52,439 nt of DNA from Actinomycetes bacterium. GTDB taxonomy: Bacteria; Actinomycetota; Actinomycetes; Mycobacteriales; Cryptosporangiaceae. Position numbers and translations under genes: made by a program. This document shows positions 23,831 through 33,524 of this stretch, in pieces. Position 1 is the stretch's first letter, and each line of letters opens with the position of its first letter. The stretch is taken from positions 1 through 52,439 of the forward strand of contig JAOPVE010000097.1 in assembly GCA_025963185.1 (NCBI GenBank), in the 5' to 3' direction. The notes under the pieces are model-generated. The model saw nothing but the letters and a program-made list of their open reading frames with translations, made no database searches and was not told where the DNA came from.

Positions 23831-26596
23831 GTGAGCAGAGTGAGCAGGCTGCGCCGGTTCGTGCCCCGGCTGACCAGGGGCAGGGCCATCGCCGCCTGCC
23901 TGGCCGTGATCGTGCTCGGCGCGGCGATCGTGGTGGTGAACGCGGGCAACGGCGAGCCGGTGACCAGTGAGTCGCACATGCTGACCGTGAAGTCGGGGCC
24001 GGGGCGGGACACGCCGATCAGCCTCGACACCACCCTCTACCTGCCCGAGAGCGCGTCGAAGGACCATCCCGTGCCCGCGGTCCTGGTGGCGCACGGCTTC
24101 GGCGGATCCAAGGACAGCGTGGCGACCGACGCGCACGACCTCGCCGCGCGCGGGTACGCGGTCCTGGCGTGGAGCGCGCGGGGGTTCGGGCGGTCGTCCG
24201 GCACGATCTCGCTCGACGATCCCGACTACGAGGTGAACGACGCCCGCGGGCTGATCGACTACCTGGCCCAGCGCCCGGACATCCTCCAGCGGCACGGCGA
24301 CGTCGTCGTGGGAGTCGTCGGCGGGTCCTACGGCGGGGCGCTCGCGCTCATGCTCGCGGGCTACGACACCCGCGTCGACGCGATCGTCCCGCAGATCACC
24401 TGGAACAACCTGGCCCGCGCGTTCTTCCCCGAGTCCTCGGCGGGCGGGCCGGCCCAGGGCGTGTTCAAGAGCCAGTGGGCGGGGCTGTTCTTCGGCAGCG
24501 GAAGCGGGATCAGCGTGGCGAGCGTGCTGGGCCGCGGCGCCCAGTCCAAGCCCCACAACGACGTGCAGTGCGGCCGGTTCACGCAGGAGATCTGTGCCAT
24601 CTACCTGCAGGCGGCGACCACCGGCCGGGCCACCCCCGAGGCGATCGCCCGGCTGGAACACAACAGCCCGGCGCCGGTCCTGAACCGCATCACCGCGCCC
24701 ACGCTGCTCATCCAGGGCCAGACCGACACGCTGTTCCCGCTGGCCGAGGCCGACGCGAACGCCCGGGGCATCGCCGCCCACGGCACGCCGGTCCGGGTCG
24801 CCTGGTACTCCGGTGGCCACGACTCCCCGGGGTCCGACGAGGACACGCTGCACAACAAGCAGCTCACCCTGCAATGGCTCGACCACTACCTCAAGGGCAC
24901 GGGTCCGGATCCCGGCCGCAGCTTTACCTACAGCGCGGCCGGCGGGGTGAGCGCCCGCAACAGCCGCGCGACGACCGTCACCCGGCAGGCCGGCGACTAC
25001 CCGGGGCTGCACGGCCGCTCGTCCGACACGGTCGCGCTCACCGGGGCTCCGCAGCAGGTGGCGAACCCGCCGGGCAGCACGCCCGCCGCGATCTCGTCCC
25101 TGCCCGGGCTCGGATCGGCGGGTGGCCTCGCGTCCGGCCTCTCGATCGACGTCCCCGGCCAGTACGCCACGTTCCAGAGCAGGCCGTTCGCGCAGGCGGT
25201 GGACGTGGTGGGGGCTCCGCAGATCCGGGTGCGCGCCAGCGTCGCCACCGCTCCGGCCCGCGAGATCGTGCTCTACGCCAAGCTCTACGACGTCGGGGCG
25301 GACGGTAAGCCCAGCCTGCCGCAGGGGCTGATCGCGCCGGTCCGGCTCCCGGCGTCGACCGACCTGGCCAGCGCGGATCCGGTGAGCGTGACCCTGCCCG
25401 CCATCGCGCACCGGTTCGAGGCCGGGCACCGGGCCAGGATCGTGCTCGCCACCTCCGACCAGGCCTTCCACAACCTCCCGGATCCGGCCGTCTACACGGT
25501 GGCCGTCGCCGGGAACACGGTCACGCTGCCCCTGGTCCCGAGTAGCCCGGTCGGCGGGCTCGGTGCACTGTGGCGGTGGATCCTGCTCGCGCTCGTGATC
25601 GCCGTGGCCCTCGGGGTGGCGATCGCGGTGTTCGTGGTCCGGGCCAGGCACCGGCGGGTCGACCGCTCGGTCCGGCCGGGCGCGGAGAACACCCCGCTGG
25701 TGATCGAGGGCCTGCGCAAGGCGTACGGCGACGGGTACCTGGCGGTCCGGGACGTGTCGTTCGAGGTCGGGCTGGGCCAGGTGGTGGGGCTCCTCGGTCC
25801 GAACGGGGCCGGCAAGACCACCACCTTGCGCATGCTCATGGGCCTGATCTCGCCGACGGCGGGCGAGATCCTCGTGTTCGGCCACCGGGTCTCGGCGGGC
25901 GCCCCGGTGCTGTCCCGGATCGGCGCCTTCGTCGAGGGATCCGGCTTCCTGCCGCACCTGTCCGGCGGCGACAACCTGCGGCAGTACTGGCGCGCCACCG
26001 GGCGCCCCGAGGCGGACGCGCACGTCGAGGAGGCCCTGGAGATCGCCGGGCTCGGTGCCGCGATCGACCGCAGGGTCAAGGCCTACAGCCAGGGCATGCG
26101 CCAGCGTCTCGCGATCGCCCAGGCCATGCTCGGCCTGCCTGACCTGCTCGTTCTGGACGAGCCGACGAACGGGCTGGACCCGCCGCAGATCCGCGAGATG
26201 CGTGAGGTCTTGAAGCGGTACGCCACCGACGGCCGCACGGTGCTGGTCTCCAGCCACCTGCTGGCCGAGGTCGAGCAGACCTGCACGCACGTCGTCGTGA
26301 TGCACAAGGGCGAACTCGTGGCGTCCGGGCCGGTGGAGGACATCGTGGGCGAGTCCACGTCGGTGCTCATCGAGGTCACCGGGGAGGACGCGGTGGCCGC
26401 CGCGGTGAAGACCCTGACCGGCATGGCGGGGGTGTCCACGGTGGAGGCGAACGGATCGGGGCTGGTGGTCGACCTCGACGGCACGGCCCGCAGCGAGGTG
26501 GTCCGCAGCCTGGTCGGAGCGGGGGTCGGGGTCGAGCGCATCGCCCCGCGCCGCCGCCTCGAAGACGTGTTCCTGGCACTGGTGGAGGACAAGTGA
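23831..26596 (+). CDS. Extracytoplasmic CocE/X-Pro-DPP-like hydrolase fused to an ABC-exporter ATPase
   Basis: GTG 23831 (or 23840) gives about 921 residues. One helix near 15-40 anchors the N-terminus. Next comes an alpha/beta hydrolase of the CocE/S15 class: nucleophile in GGSYGG (about 167), Asp in QGQTDTLF (about 298), His in SGGHDSP (about 330). A beta-rich C-terminal S15-type domain (to about 560) follows. A second helix (about 578-603) leads to a complete ABC ATPase: LGPNGAGKTT, signature SQGMRQRLAIAQ, Walker B LLVLDEP, then SSHLL. Topology predicts the hydrolase outside and the ATPase inside. The stop overlaps the start of an ABC-2 permease (GTGA). The unit looks like an exporter that carries its own surface hydrolase. 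The substrate is unknown. Confidence 0.93.
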   Translation: MSRVSRLRRFVPRLTRGRAIAACLAVIVLGAAIVVVNAGNGEPVTSESHMLTVKSGPGRDTPISLDTTLYLPESASKDHPVPAVLVAHGFGGSKDSVATDAHDLAARGYAVLAWSARGFGRSSGTISLDDPDYEVNDARGLIDYLAQRPDILQRHGDVVVGVVGGSYGGALALMLAGYDTRVDAIVPQITWNNLARAFFPESSAGGPAQGVFKSQWAGLFFGSGSGISVASVLGRGAQSKPHNDVQCGRFTQEICAIYLQAATTGRATPEAIARLEHNSPAPVLNRITAPTLLIQGQTDTLFPLAEADANARGIAAHGTPVRVAWYSGGHDSPGSDEDTLHNKQLTLQWLDHYLKGTGPDPGRSFTYSAAGGVSARNSRATTVTRQAGDYPGLHGRSSDTVALTGAPQQVANPPGSTPAAISSLPGLGSAGGLASGLSIDVPGQYATFQSRPFAQAVDVVGAPQIRVRASVATAPAREIVLYAKLYDVGADGKPSLPQGLIAPVRLPASTDLASADPVSVTLPAIAHRFEAGHRARIVLATSDQAFHNLPDPAVYTVAVAGNTVTLPLVPSSPVGGLGALWRWILLALVIAVALGVAIAVFVVRARHRRVDRSVRPGAENTPLVIEGLRKAYGDGYLAVRDVSFEVGLGQVVGLLGPNGAGKTTTLRMLMGLISPTAGEILVFGHRVSAGAPVLSRIGAFVEGSGFLPHLSGGDNLRQYWRATGRPEADAHVEEALEIAGLGAAIDRRVKAYSQGMRQRLAIAQAMLGLPDLLVLDEPTNGLDPPQIREMREVLKRYATDGRTVLVSSHLLAEVEQTCTHVVVMHKGELVASGPVEDIVGESTSVLIEVTGEDAVAAAVKTLTGMAGVSTVEANGSGLVVDLDGTARSEVVRSLVGAGVGVERIAPRRRLEDVFLALVEDK

Positions 26597-27453
26597 GCAC
26601 GACGCTGGACGCCGCGCCCGGGTACCGCCCGGGCAAGACCCTGAGCCTGCGCGCCGAGATCGCCCGGCAGCTCACCCGCCGCCGCACCCAGTTCGCGCTC
26701 GGCTTCCTGGTCGCGCTGCCATTGGTGCTGCTCGCCGCCTTCATGATCGGCGGCCCCGACAACAACGGCGACGGCGCCCGCGGGGTCAGCCTCGTCGACG
26801 TGGCGACCGCGAGCGCGCCCAACTTCACGCTGTTCGCGCTGTACGCGTCCTCGACGTTCCTGCTGGTCGTCGTGGTCGCGCTGTTCTGCGGCGACACGGT
26901 TGCCAGTGAGGCGAGCTGGGGCAGCCTGCGCTACCTGCTGACGATCCCGGTGCCGCGCGCCCGGCTGCTGCGGCAGAAGTTCCTGGTCGGGCTGTTCTAC
27001 AGCGCGTTCGGGCTGGTGCTGCTGCCCACCGCCGCGATGATCGCCGGAGGGCTGGCGTTCGGGTTCGGCCCGCTGCAGACGCAGTTCGGCGAGCAGATCG
27101 CGTTCTGGCCGGCCGTGCTGCGCATCCTCGCCGCCGTCGGCTTCATCGGGGTCAGCCTGCTCATGGTCGCCTCGCTGGCGTTCCTGCTCTCGGTGACCAC
27201 CGACGCCCCGCTCGGCGCCGTCGGGGGCGCGGTCATGCTCTACATCACCTCGAACATCCTCGACTCGGTCGACGCGCTCGGCAGCATCCGCGCCGTCCTG
27301 CCGACCCGCTACAACCTGGCCTGGCTGAACATCCTGTCCTCGCCGGTCCAGACCGACGACATCGTCAAGGGCTGCATCTCGGCGATCGTCTACAGCACGA
27401 TCTTCCTGTCGATCGCCTGGTACCGGTTCTCCCGCAAGGACATCGTGAGCTGA
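26593..27453 (+). CDS. ABC-2 type transporter permease
   Basis: GTG 26593 overlaps the stop of the hydrolase-ATPase gene (GTGA), so the two are translated together. The 286-residue product has six hydrophobic helices: one near 40-55, a pair around 75-105, and further ones at about 130-160, 178-215 and 255-280. It also has the coupling-helix-like EASWGSLRYLLTIPVPRARLL, typical of ABC-2 (DrrB/NatB-type) permeases. Together with the fused ATPase it would form a half-transporter dimer. The 3' end overlaps the opposite-strand gpgS by 64 nt. Confidence 0.93.
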   Translation: MSTTLDAAPGYRPGKTLSLRAEIARQLTRRRTQFALGFLVALPLVLLAAFMIGGPDNNGDGARGVSLVDVATASAPNFTLFALYASSTFLLVVVVALFCGDTVASEASWGSLRYLLTIPVPRARLLRQKFLVGLFYSAFGLVLLPTAAMIAGGLAFGFGPLQTQFGEQIAFWPAVLRILAAVGFIGVSLLMVASLAFLLSVTTDAPLGAVGGAVMLYITSNILDSVDALGSIRAVLPTRYNLAWLNILSSPVQTDDIVKGCISAIVYSTIFLSIAWYRFSRKDIVS

Positions 27454-28376
27454 TACTGCGCGAGGCTGGCGATCGGCGGCCGCTCGTCGGCGGGTACCGG
27501 GTAGTCGGCGGGCGTTACGGCGCCGCCGTTCCTGGCGAACTGGGTGAGCGTCGCCGGGCCGGGGTCGCCGGTCCGGCGGGCGATCGTGTGCAGGATCGCC
27601 GCGGCCATCCGCCCGAGTGCCGCGGTGTCCTGGTGGGCGTGGCGGCGCTCGCCGAGGTCCGTCTGCGCGAGCGCACCCAGCCCGTGCCGGGTCACCGTGT
27701 CGACCAGCAGGCCGGCCTCGACGCCGTAACCAGGGGCGAACGGCAGGGTCTCCAGCAGCGACCGGCGGGCCGCGTACTCGCCCGCGAGCGGCTGCACGAC
27801 CCCCGCCAGCTCGGGAAAGTACAAATTCAGCAGCGGACGCGCGAGCAGCTCAGTCACCCGTCCGCCGCTGCCGGGCTCGCCGCCGAGCGGGCGATCGTAG
27901 AAGCCCTTGACGAGCAGCACCTCCGGATCCGCGAGCAGTGGCCCGAGCAGCCCCGTGACGAACGACGGCCGGAAGCCGGTCAGGTCGGCGTCGAGGTACA
28001 CCACGAGATCCCCGGACGTGACCTGTAGCGCCTTCCACAGCACCTCGCCCTTGCCCGGCCGCGACGGCCCCAGTTCGGGCAGCACGTCGTCGCGGTGCAC
28101 GACCCGGGCACCCGCGGCGGCCGCCACCTCGGCGGTGCGATCGGTACACCCCGAGTCGACGACGACCACCTCGTCCACCAGCGCCCCGAGCGACCGGACC
28201 CCCGCCACGATCGCCCCCACGGTCGGCTCCTCGTTGAGCGCCGGCAGGACGACACTCACCGTGGCGGATCCCTTGAGAGCGGCTGCTTCCTTGAGGGCGG
28301 CGACGCGCGGGTACGGCCAGTCAGCCGCCCGGTGGGTCCGGGTGGCGAACCATCGCTGGGCATCGGCGCGCATCAC
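27390..28376 (-). CDS. gpgS: Glucosyl-3-phosphoglycerate synthase
   Basis: This GT81 enzyme moves glucose from an NDP-sugar to 3-phosphoglycerate, the first step to glucosylglycerate and, in mycobacteria, methylglucose lipopolysaccharide. The 328 residues match the family length. Signatures are VSVVLPALNEEPTVG, VVVDSGCTDRT, RPGKGEVLWKAL, the metal site YLDADLTGF (normally DSD), GGRVTELLARPLL, PLAGEYAAR and APGYGVEAGLLVDT. The start is GTG 28376 or ATG 28373, both with a weak ribosome-binding site. About 21 C-terminal residues are encoded antisense to the permease end. The downstream phosphatase gpgP is not seen here. Confidence 0.92.
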   Translation of the reverse strand: MMRADAQRWFATRTHRAADWPYPRVAALKEAAALKGSATVSVVLPALNEEPTVGAIVAGVRSLGALVDEVVVVDSGCTDRTAEVAAAAGARVVHRDDVLPELGPSRPGKGEVLWKALQVTSGDLVVYLDADLTGFRPSFVTGLLGPLLADPEVLLVKGFYDRPLGGEPGSGGRVTELLARPLLNLYFPELAGVVQPLAGEYAARRSLLETLPFAPGYGVEAGLLVDTVTRHGLGALAQTDLGERRHAHQDTAALGRMAAAILHTIARRTGDPGPATLTQFARNGGAVTPADYPVPADERPPIASLAQYQLTMSLRENRYQAIDRKIVL

Positions 28377-28493
28377 CCGAGCGTGCCAGTGCCGTGCCTA
28401 CCTGTGCCCGCCGATGGGTGTGGCCTTGGGCACTCGGGGAGCAACGCCGTTGACCCTCGCCGTAGACTCCCCACCGACAACTGAATAAGCACG

Positions 28494-28634
28494 TCTCATC
28501 CAGAGGGGCAGAGGGAAACGGCCCGGCGAAGCCCCGGCAACCACCGCATGAGTTCTCCCGCCGTGAGCAATTTCGGCAGCGAGGCCACGTGTGACAGGTG
28601 CCAAGTCCGTCCCGTCAATTCGGGAAAGATGAGG
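28494..28634 (+). ncRNA. SAM-I (S-box) riboswitch upstream of thrC
   Basis: The S-box core is clear: AGAGGGGCAGAGGGA, then GGCCCGGCGAAGCCCCGGCAACC split around the conserved GAAGC, and later GACAGGTGCCAAGTCCGTC. The closing P1 helix pairs CTCATC (28495-28500) with GATGAG (28628-28633). The 3' strand of P1 runs straight into GAGGGAAAGG, the thrC ribosome-binding region, with GTG at 28645. SAM binding would stabilise P1 and probably hide the Shine-Dalgarno, giving translational repression. No terminator hairpin is visible between P1 and the start. A TTGACC box lies at 28450. Confidence 0.92.
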
Positions 28635-28644
28635 GAAAGGCCTC

Positions 28645-29928
28645 GTGATGACGTCTGTAATCTCTGCTGACCACACCTCCGTCGCGCCGAGTCCGGCGAC
28701 CGCGCTGCGATGTCGGAACTGTGGCGCCACGTATCCGCTGATCGCGGTCCACGCCTGCGCCGAGTGCTTCGGCCCGCTCGAAGTCGCCTACGACGAGCAG
28801 GTGCTCGCCGCGGTCACCCGCGAGCAGATCGAAGCCGGTCCGCACAACATCTGGCGATACGCCCCGCTGCTCCCCGTGGGACAGGATCCGGCGTCGCGCG
28901 TCACCCTCGATCCGGGGTTCACGCCGCTGATCCGGGCCGACCGGCTCGCCGCCGAACTGGGCATCACCGGCGGGCTGTGGGTCAAGGACGACAGCGCCAA
29001 CCCCACCCACTCGTTCAAGGACCGTGTGGTCTCGGTCGCGCTCACGGCGGCCAAGGGGCTCGGCTTCGAGGCCGTGGCCTGCGCGTCCACCGGCAACCTC
29101 GCCAACTCCGTGGCCGCGCACGCGGCCCGCGCCGGGCTGCTCGCCACCGTCTTCGTGCCGAGCGACCTGGAGCCCGCCAAGATCGTCAACAGCGCGGTGT
29201 ACGCCCCGCGGCTCGTCGCGGTCGACGGCAGCTACGACGACGTCAACCGGCTCACGTCCGAGCTCGGCGAGACCGACGAGTTCGAATCGACGGCGTTCGT
29301 GAACCAGAACGTCCGGCCGTACTACGCCGAGGGATCCAAGACGCTCGGCTACGAGACCGCCGAGCAGCTGGGGTGGCGGCTCCCCGCCCAGGTCGTCGTG
29401 CCCATCGCGTCCGGATCGCTGCTCACCAAGATCGACAAGGCCTTCACCGAGCTGGTCAAGGCCGGGCTCGTCGACGAGTCGCCGTGGGCCGTCTTCGGGG
29501 CACAGTCCGCGGGGTGCTCGCCGGTCTACACGGCGTTCGCGGCGGGCCAGGACGTGGTCCAGCCCGTCAAGCCCACGGGGATCGCCAAGAGCCTGAACAT
29601 CGGCAACCCGGCCGACGGTCCGTACGCGCTCGACGCGGTCCGGCGCACCGGCGGGGCCATCGAATCGGTCACGGACGACGAGATCCGCGACGGCATTGCC
29701 CTGCTCGCGCGCACCACGGGCATCTTCGCCGAGACCGCCGGCGGGGTCACCGTCGCCGTGCTGAAGAAGCTCGTCGAGTCCGGCCAGCTGGACCCGGCGA
29801 AGGAGACCGTCGTCTACAACACCGGCGAGGGACTCAAGACCCTCGACGCCATCGCCGACCGCGTCGGTCCCACCCACCGGATCGCCCCGTCGCTGCGGGG
29901 CGCGCGGGAGGCCGGGCTCATTTCCTGA
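28645..29928 (+). CDS. thrC: Threonine synthase
   Basis: This PLP enzyme converts O-phosphohomoserine to threonine. The start is GTG 28645 with ATG immediately after; GAGGGAAAGG precedes. The 427-residue protein opens with a zinc-ribbon-like segment (CRNCG...CAEC, about 23-41), common in long bacterial ThrC-like proteins. The PLP lysine lies in NPTHSFKDR (about 120), the phosphate-binding loop in ASTGNLANS, and the C-terminal glycine loop in YNTGEGLKTL. It is a stand-alone gene under a SAM-I riboswitch. Its stop directly abuts the stop of the convergent gene at 29929. Confidence 0.95.
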   Translation: MMTSVISADHTSVAPSPATALRCRNCGATYPLIAVHACAECFGPLEVAYDEQVLAAVTREQIEAGPHNIWRYAPLLPVGQDPASRVTLDPGFTPLIRADRLAAELGITGGLWVKDDSANPTHSFKDRVVSVALTAAKGLGFEAVACASTGNLANSVAAHAARAGLLATVFVPSDLEPAKIVNSAVYAPRLVAVDGSYDDVNRLTSELGETDEFESTAFVNQNVRPYYAEGSKTLGYETAEQLGWRLPAQVVVPIASGSLLTKIDKAFTELVKAGLVDESPWAVFGAQSAGCSPVYTAFAAGQDVVQPVKPTGIAKSLNIGNPADGPYALDAVRRTGGAIESVTDDEIRDGIALLARTTGIFAETAGGVTVAVLKKLVESGQLDPAKETVVYNTGEGLKTLDAIADRVGPTHRIAPSLRGAREAGLIS

Positions 29929-30921
29929 CTACCTCCTCAGCAGCCGGGTGAGGCCGGGCCGCAGCGGCTTGCGTTCGTAGCGGCCCGCCTCCAGCCCGGC
30001 CCACACCTCGAACGGGTTGCGGCTGCCCCAGTCCTTGCCGACCAGGTACGAGTACGCGCTCGCCGCGAAATACGCGGGCAGGAACAGCGGCCCGAGGATC
30101 GCGGCCTGCACGCTGTGCCGGATCTCGTGCGCGAGCAGGCCGGCCCGGTCCTCCGCGAGCAGGTACTCGGGGCCGTGCCGGGTCGTGACCACGTTCCCGA
30201 TCGTGAACGCCCCGGCGATCGGCACCTTCGGCCGGTACCCGGTACCGATGTACAGCCCATGCGGACCGCGCCGGACCCTCCCCCCGCCGATCCGGGCCGT
30301 CAGCAGCCCCAGCGGCGTCATCAGGTTCACCCAGTTGACGACCGCCTTGAGACGCTGAGCGCCGGTCATGGATCCTGTACTACTCCCACTTCGCCGTTGC
30401 TCCCATACGGCTGTGCGGACCATCACCAGTTCGGTGATCTCCGGGTACAGCTCGTGCGGGCGGATCTCGCCGGTCGCCGTGAAGCCCAGCTTCTCGTACG
30501 CGGCGACGGCCCGCGGGTTCTCCCTGGCGACCTCCAGCACCAGCTCGGGCCGTCCGTGCTCGATGGACCACTCGGCGATCCGCTGGACGAGGGTGGCTAG
30601 CAGCCCCCGGCCGCGGTACGCCGGAGCGATGTAGACACCGACGACGAACGTGCGGGGCGCGCCCGTCTCGTCGGCCCAGCCGCCCGCCGCCCCGGCCAGC
30701 TCACCGGACTCGGTGAACGCCAGCAGCTTCGTCATCACGCCACCGTGCTCCTGGCTCGCCGCCGTGCCCCGCCAGTGCTCGTCCGGGCGCGCTTCGGCCT
30801 GCGCGGCCGTCTCGCCGTACGCGATCGGGGTGTCCGCGACCATCTCGATCCGCTGCGTCTTCAGCAGGGGCCAGTCCGCGGCCCGAACTCGGCGGACCAG
30901 TGTGAGTAGTGGTGGCTGCAT
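29929..30921 (-). CDS. GNAT acetyltransferase fused to an HExxH-containing domain
   Basis: The 330-residue frame starts at ATG 30921. Residues 1-175 are a GNAT N-acetyltransferase, with acetyl-CoA loop VYIAPAYRGRGLLATLVQ and NPRAVAAYEKLGF. After a Ser/Gly linker (about 178-186), residues 186-330 form a different domain with hydrophobic segments, GTGYRPKVPIAGAFTIGNVV, LLAHEIRHSVQ and SRNPFEVWAGL. The HEIRH pattern suggests a metal site. Elsewhere in actinobacteria a domain like this occurs as a separate small protein (recollection). An internal ATG at 30370, preceded closely by AGGA, could let the C-terminal part be made alone. The acyl acceptor is unknown. Confidence 0.82.
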   Translation of the reverse strand: MQPPLLTLVRRVRAADWPLLKTQRIEMVADTPIAYGETAAQAEARPDEHWRGTAASQEHGGVMTKLLAFTESGELAGAAGGWADETGAPRTFVVGVYIAPAYRGRGLLATLVQRIAEWSIEHGRPELVLEVARENPRAVAAYEKLGFTATGEIRPHELYPEITELVMVRTAVWEQRRSGSSTGSMTGAQRLKAVVNWVNLMTPLGLLTARIGGGRVRRGPHGLYIGTGYRPKVPIAGAFTIGNVVTTRHGPEYLLAEDRAGLLAHEIRHSVQAAILGPLFLPAYFAASAYSYLVGKDWGSRNPFEVWAGLEAGRYERKPLRPGLTRLLRR

Positions 30922-31123
30922 TGACGAATGGAACCTGGCTTTTCCGCGCTCAGCCAGCCTTTTTCACGACTTCCTTCCACGCGTGGCGGCATCTTGGGTA
31001 CCGTTCGATTGGTCGTAGTTCTAGCCAGTTTTCGTGCTCGATCCGGCACTGCGGGGCCTACGAACGAAGACCCGGGCCTCACGAGGGGTGTGGCCCGCCG
31101 CACCGGCAGTAAGGAAGTGCACA

Positions 31124-31327
31124 GTGGCTCAGGGCACCGTTAAGTGGTTCAACGCCGAGAAGGGCTACGGCTTCATCGCGGTCGACAACGGCTCGGATGT
31201 GTTCGTCCACTTCTCCGCCATCCAGATGGATGGCTACAAGTCGCTCGAGGACGGCCAGCGGGTCGAGTTCGAGGTCACCCAGGGCCCCAAAGGCCCGCAG
31301 GCGGACGCGGTCCGCGTCGTCGGCTGA
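31124..31327 (+). CDS. cspA: Cold-shock protein
   Basis: GTG 31124 follows AAGGAAG at a 6-nt spacing. The 67-residue product is a single OB-fold cold-shock domain with both RNA-binding motifs: KGYGFIAV (RNP1) and VFVHFSAI (RNP2), and WF in [10 protein letters not shown]. It binds single-stranded RNA/DNA and melts mRNA secondary structure. The upstream about 200 nt are AT-richer and probably form the long leader usual for csp genes. A GC-rich hairpin terminator follows. Confidence 0.96.
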   Translation: MAQGTVKWFNAEKGYGFIAVDNGSDVFVHFSAIQMDGYKSLEDGQRVEFEVTQGPKGPQADAVRVVG

Positions 31328-31346
31328 ACGATCCCCACTCCCACGC

Positions 31347-31372
31347 GAGGCCCGCCCCCCGGGGCGGGCCTC
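31347..31372 (+). terminator. Hairpin terminator after cspA
   Basis: GAGGCCCGCC / GGCGGGCCTC form a 10-bp perfect stem with a 6-nt loop, 19 nt after the cspA stop. Only a short T-rich stretch (CTCGTTTG) follows. Confidence 0.85.
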
Positions 31373-31412
31373 ACCTCGTTTGTCCCCCATGCGGCTCCGC
31401 CCCCCACTGCCT

Positions 31413-31467
31413 CGGAAGTGCGTGCCATTGGACCGGCTATCACCGGCGTCGCGGCACACACTGCGCG
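31413..31467. repeat. Degenerate copy (G) of the dispersed palindromic element
   Basis: CGGAAGTGCGTGCC...GACCGG..CACCGG..GGCAC keeps the order of the family (outer GAAGTGCG, inner CCGG pair, outer GGCAC), but the outer arms no longer pair fully. It shares the GCGTGCC variant with copy H at 49536. Confidence 0.5.
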
Positions 31468-31579
31468 GAGGCGCGGGTGGTCCGGAGGGCGCGAAGGGGC
31501 CGGGGTGCGTCGAGCGAGAACCTGCGGGCGGCGGGGTGGTCTTGGTCGGCGGGCGGAGGGGGTGGTTGGGGGTGGTGGC

Positions 31580-31606
31580 CTTGCACTCGCTGGGACCGAG
31601 TGCTAA
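31580..31606. promoter_or_regulatory. CIRCE operator 1 (HrcA site)
   Basis: CTTGCACTC-N9-GAGTGCTAA matches the CIRCE consensus TTAGCACTC-N9-GAGTGCTAA at nearly every position. HrcA should repress groEL2 from here and be released under heat stress. Confidence 0.95.
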
Positions 31607-31614
31607 ATCTTGGG

Positions 31615-31641
31615 TTGGCACTCGGCTATGCTGAGTGCCAG
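31615..31641. promoter_or_regulatory. CIRCE operator 2 (HrcA site)
   Basis: TTGGCACTC-N9-GAGTGCCAG is a second CIRCE, 8 nt after the first. Its spacer contains TATGCT, a possible -10 box, so repression would block the promoter directly. Confidence 0.9.
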
Positions 31642-31685
31642 GTCGGGTCGGTGAGGCCGGTGGCGACGGGCGCGTGAGCCTGTGA

Positions 31686-33449
<1,764 letters not shown>

Positions 33450-33465
33450 GTCCGACCGCAACACC

Positions 33466-33510
33466 CGCGAGGCGGGTCCTGGGGTTCGCCCCGGGGCCCG
33501 CCTCGTCGCG
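33466..33510. terminator. Terminator after groEL2
   Basis: A long GC-rich hairpin (CGCGAGGCGGGTCCTGGGG with CCCCGGGGCCCGCCTCGTCGCG, one or two mismatches, TTCG tetraloop) sits between the convergent stops of groEL2 and the subtilase. The UUCG loop adds stability. Confidence 0.85.
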
Positions 33511-33524
33511 TGTGCCCGGTGCTG

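Noticed and set aside
28494-28634. SAM-IV riboswitch
   Set aside because: The core and P1 arrangement fit the SAM-I/S-box pattern directly.
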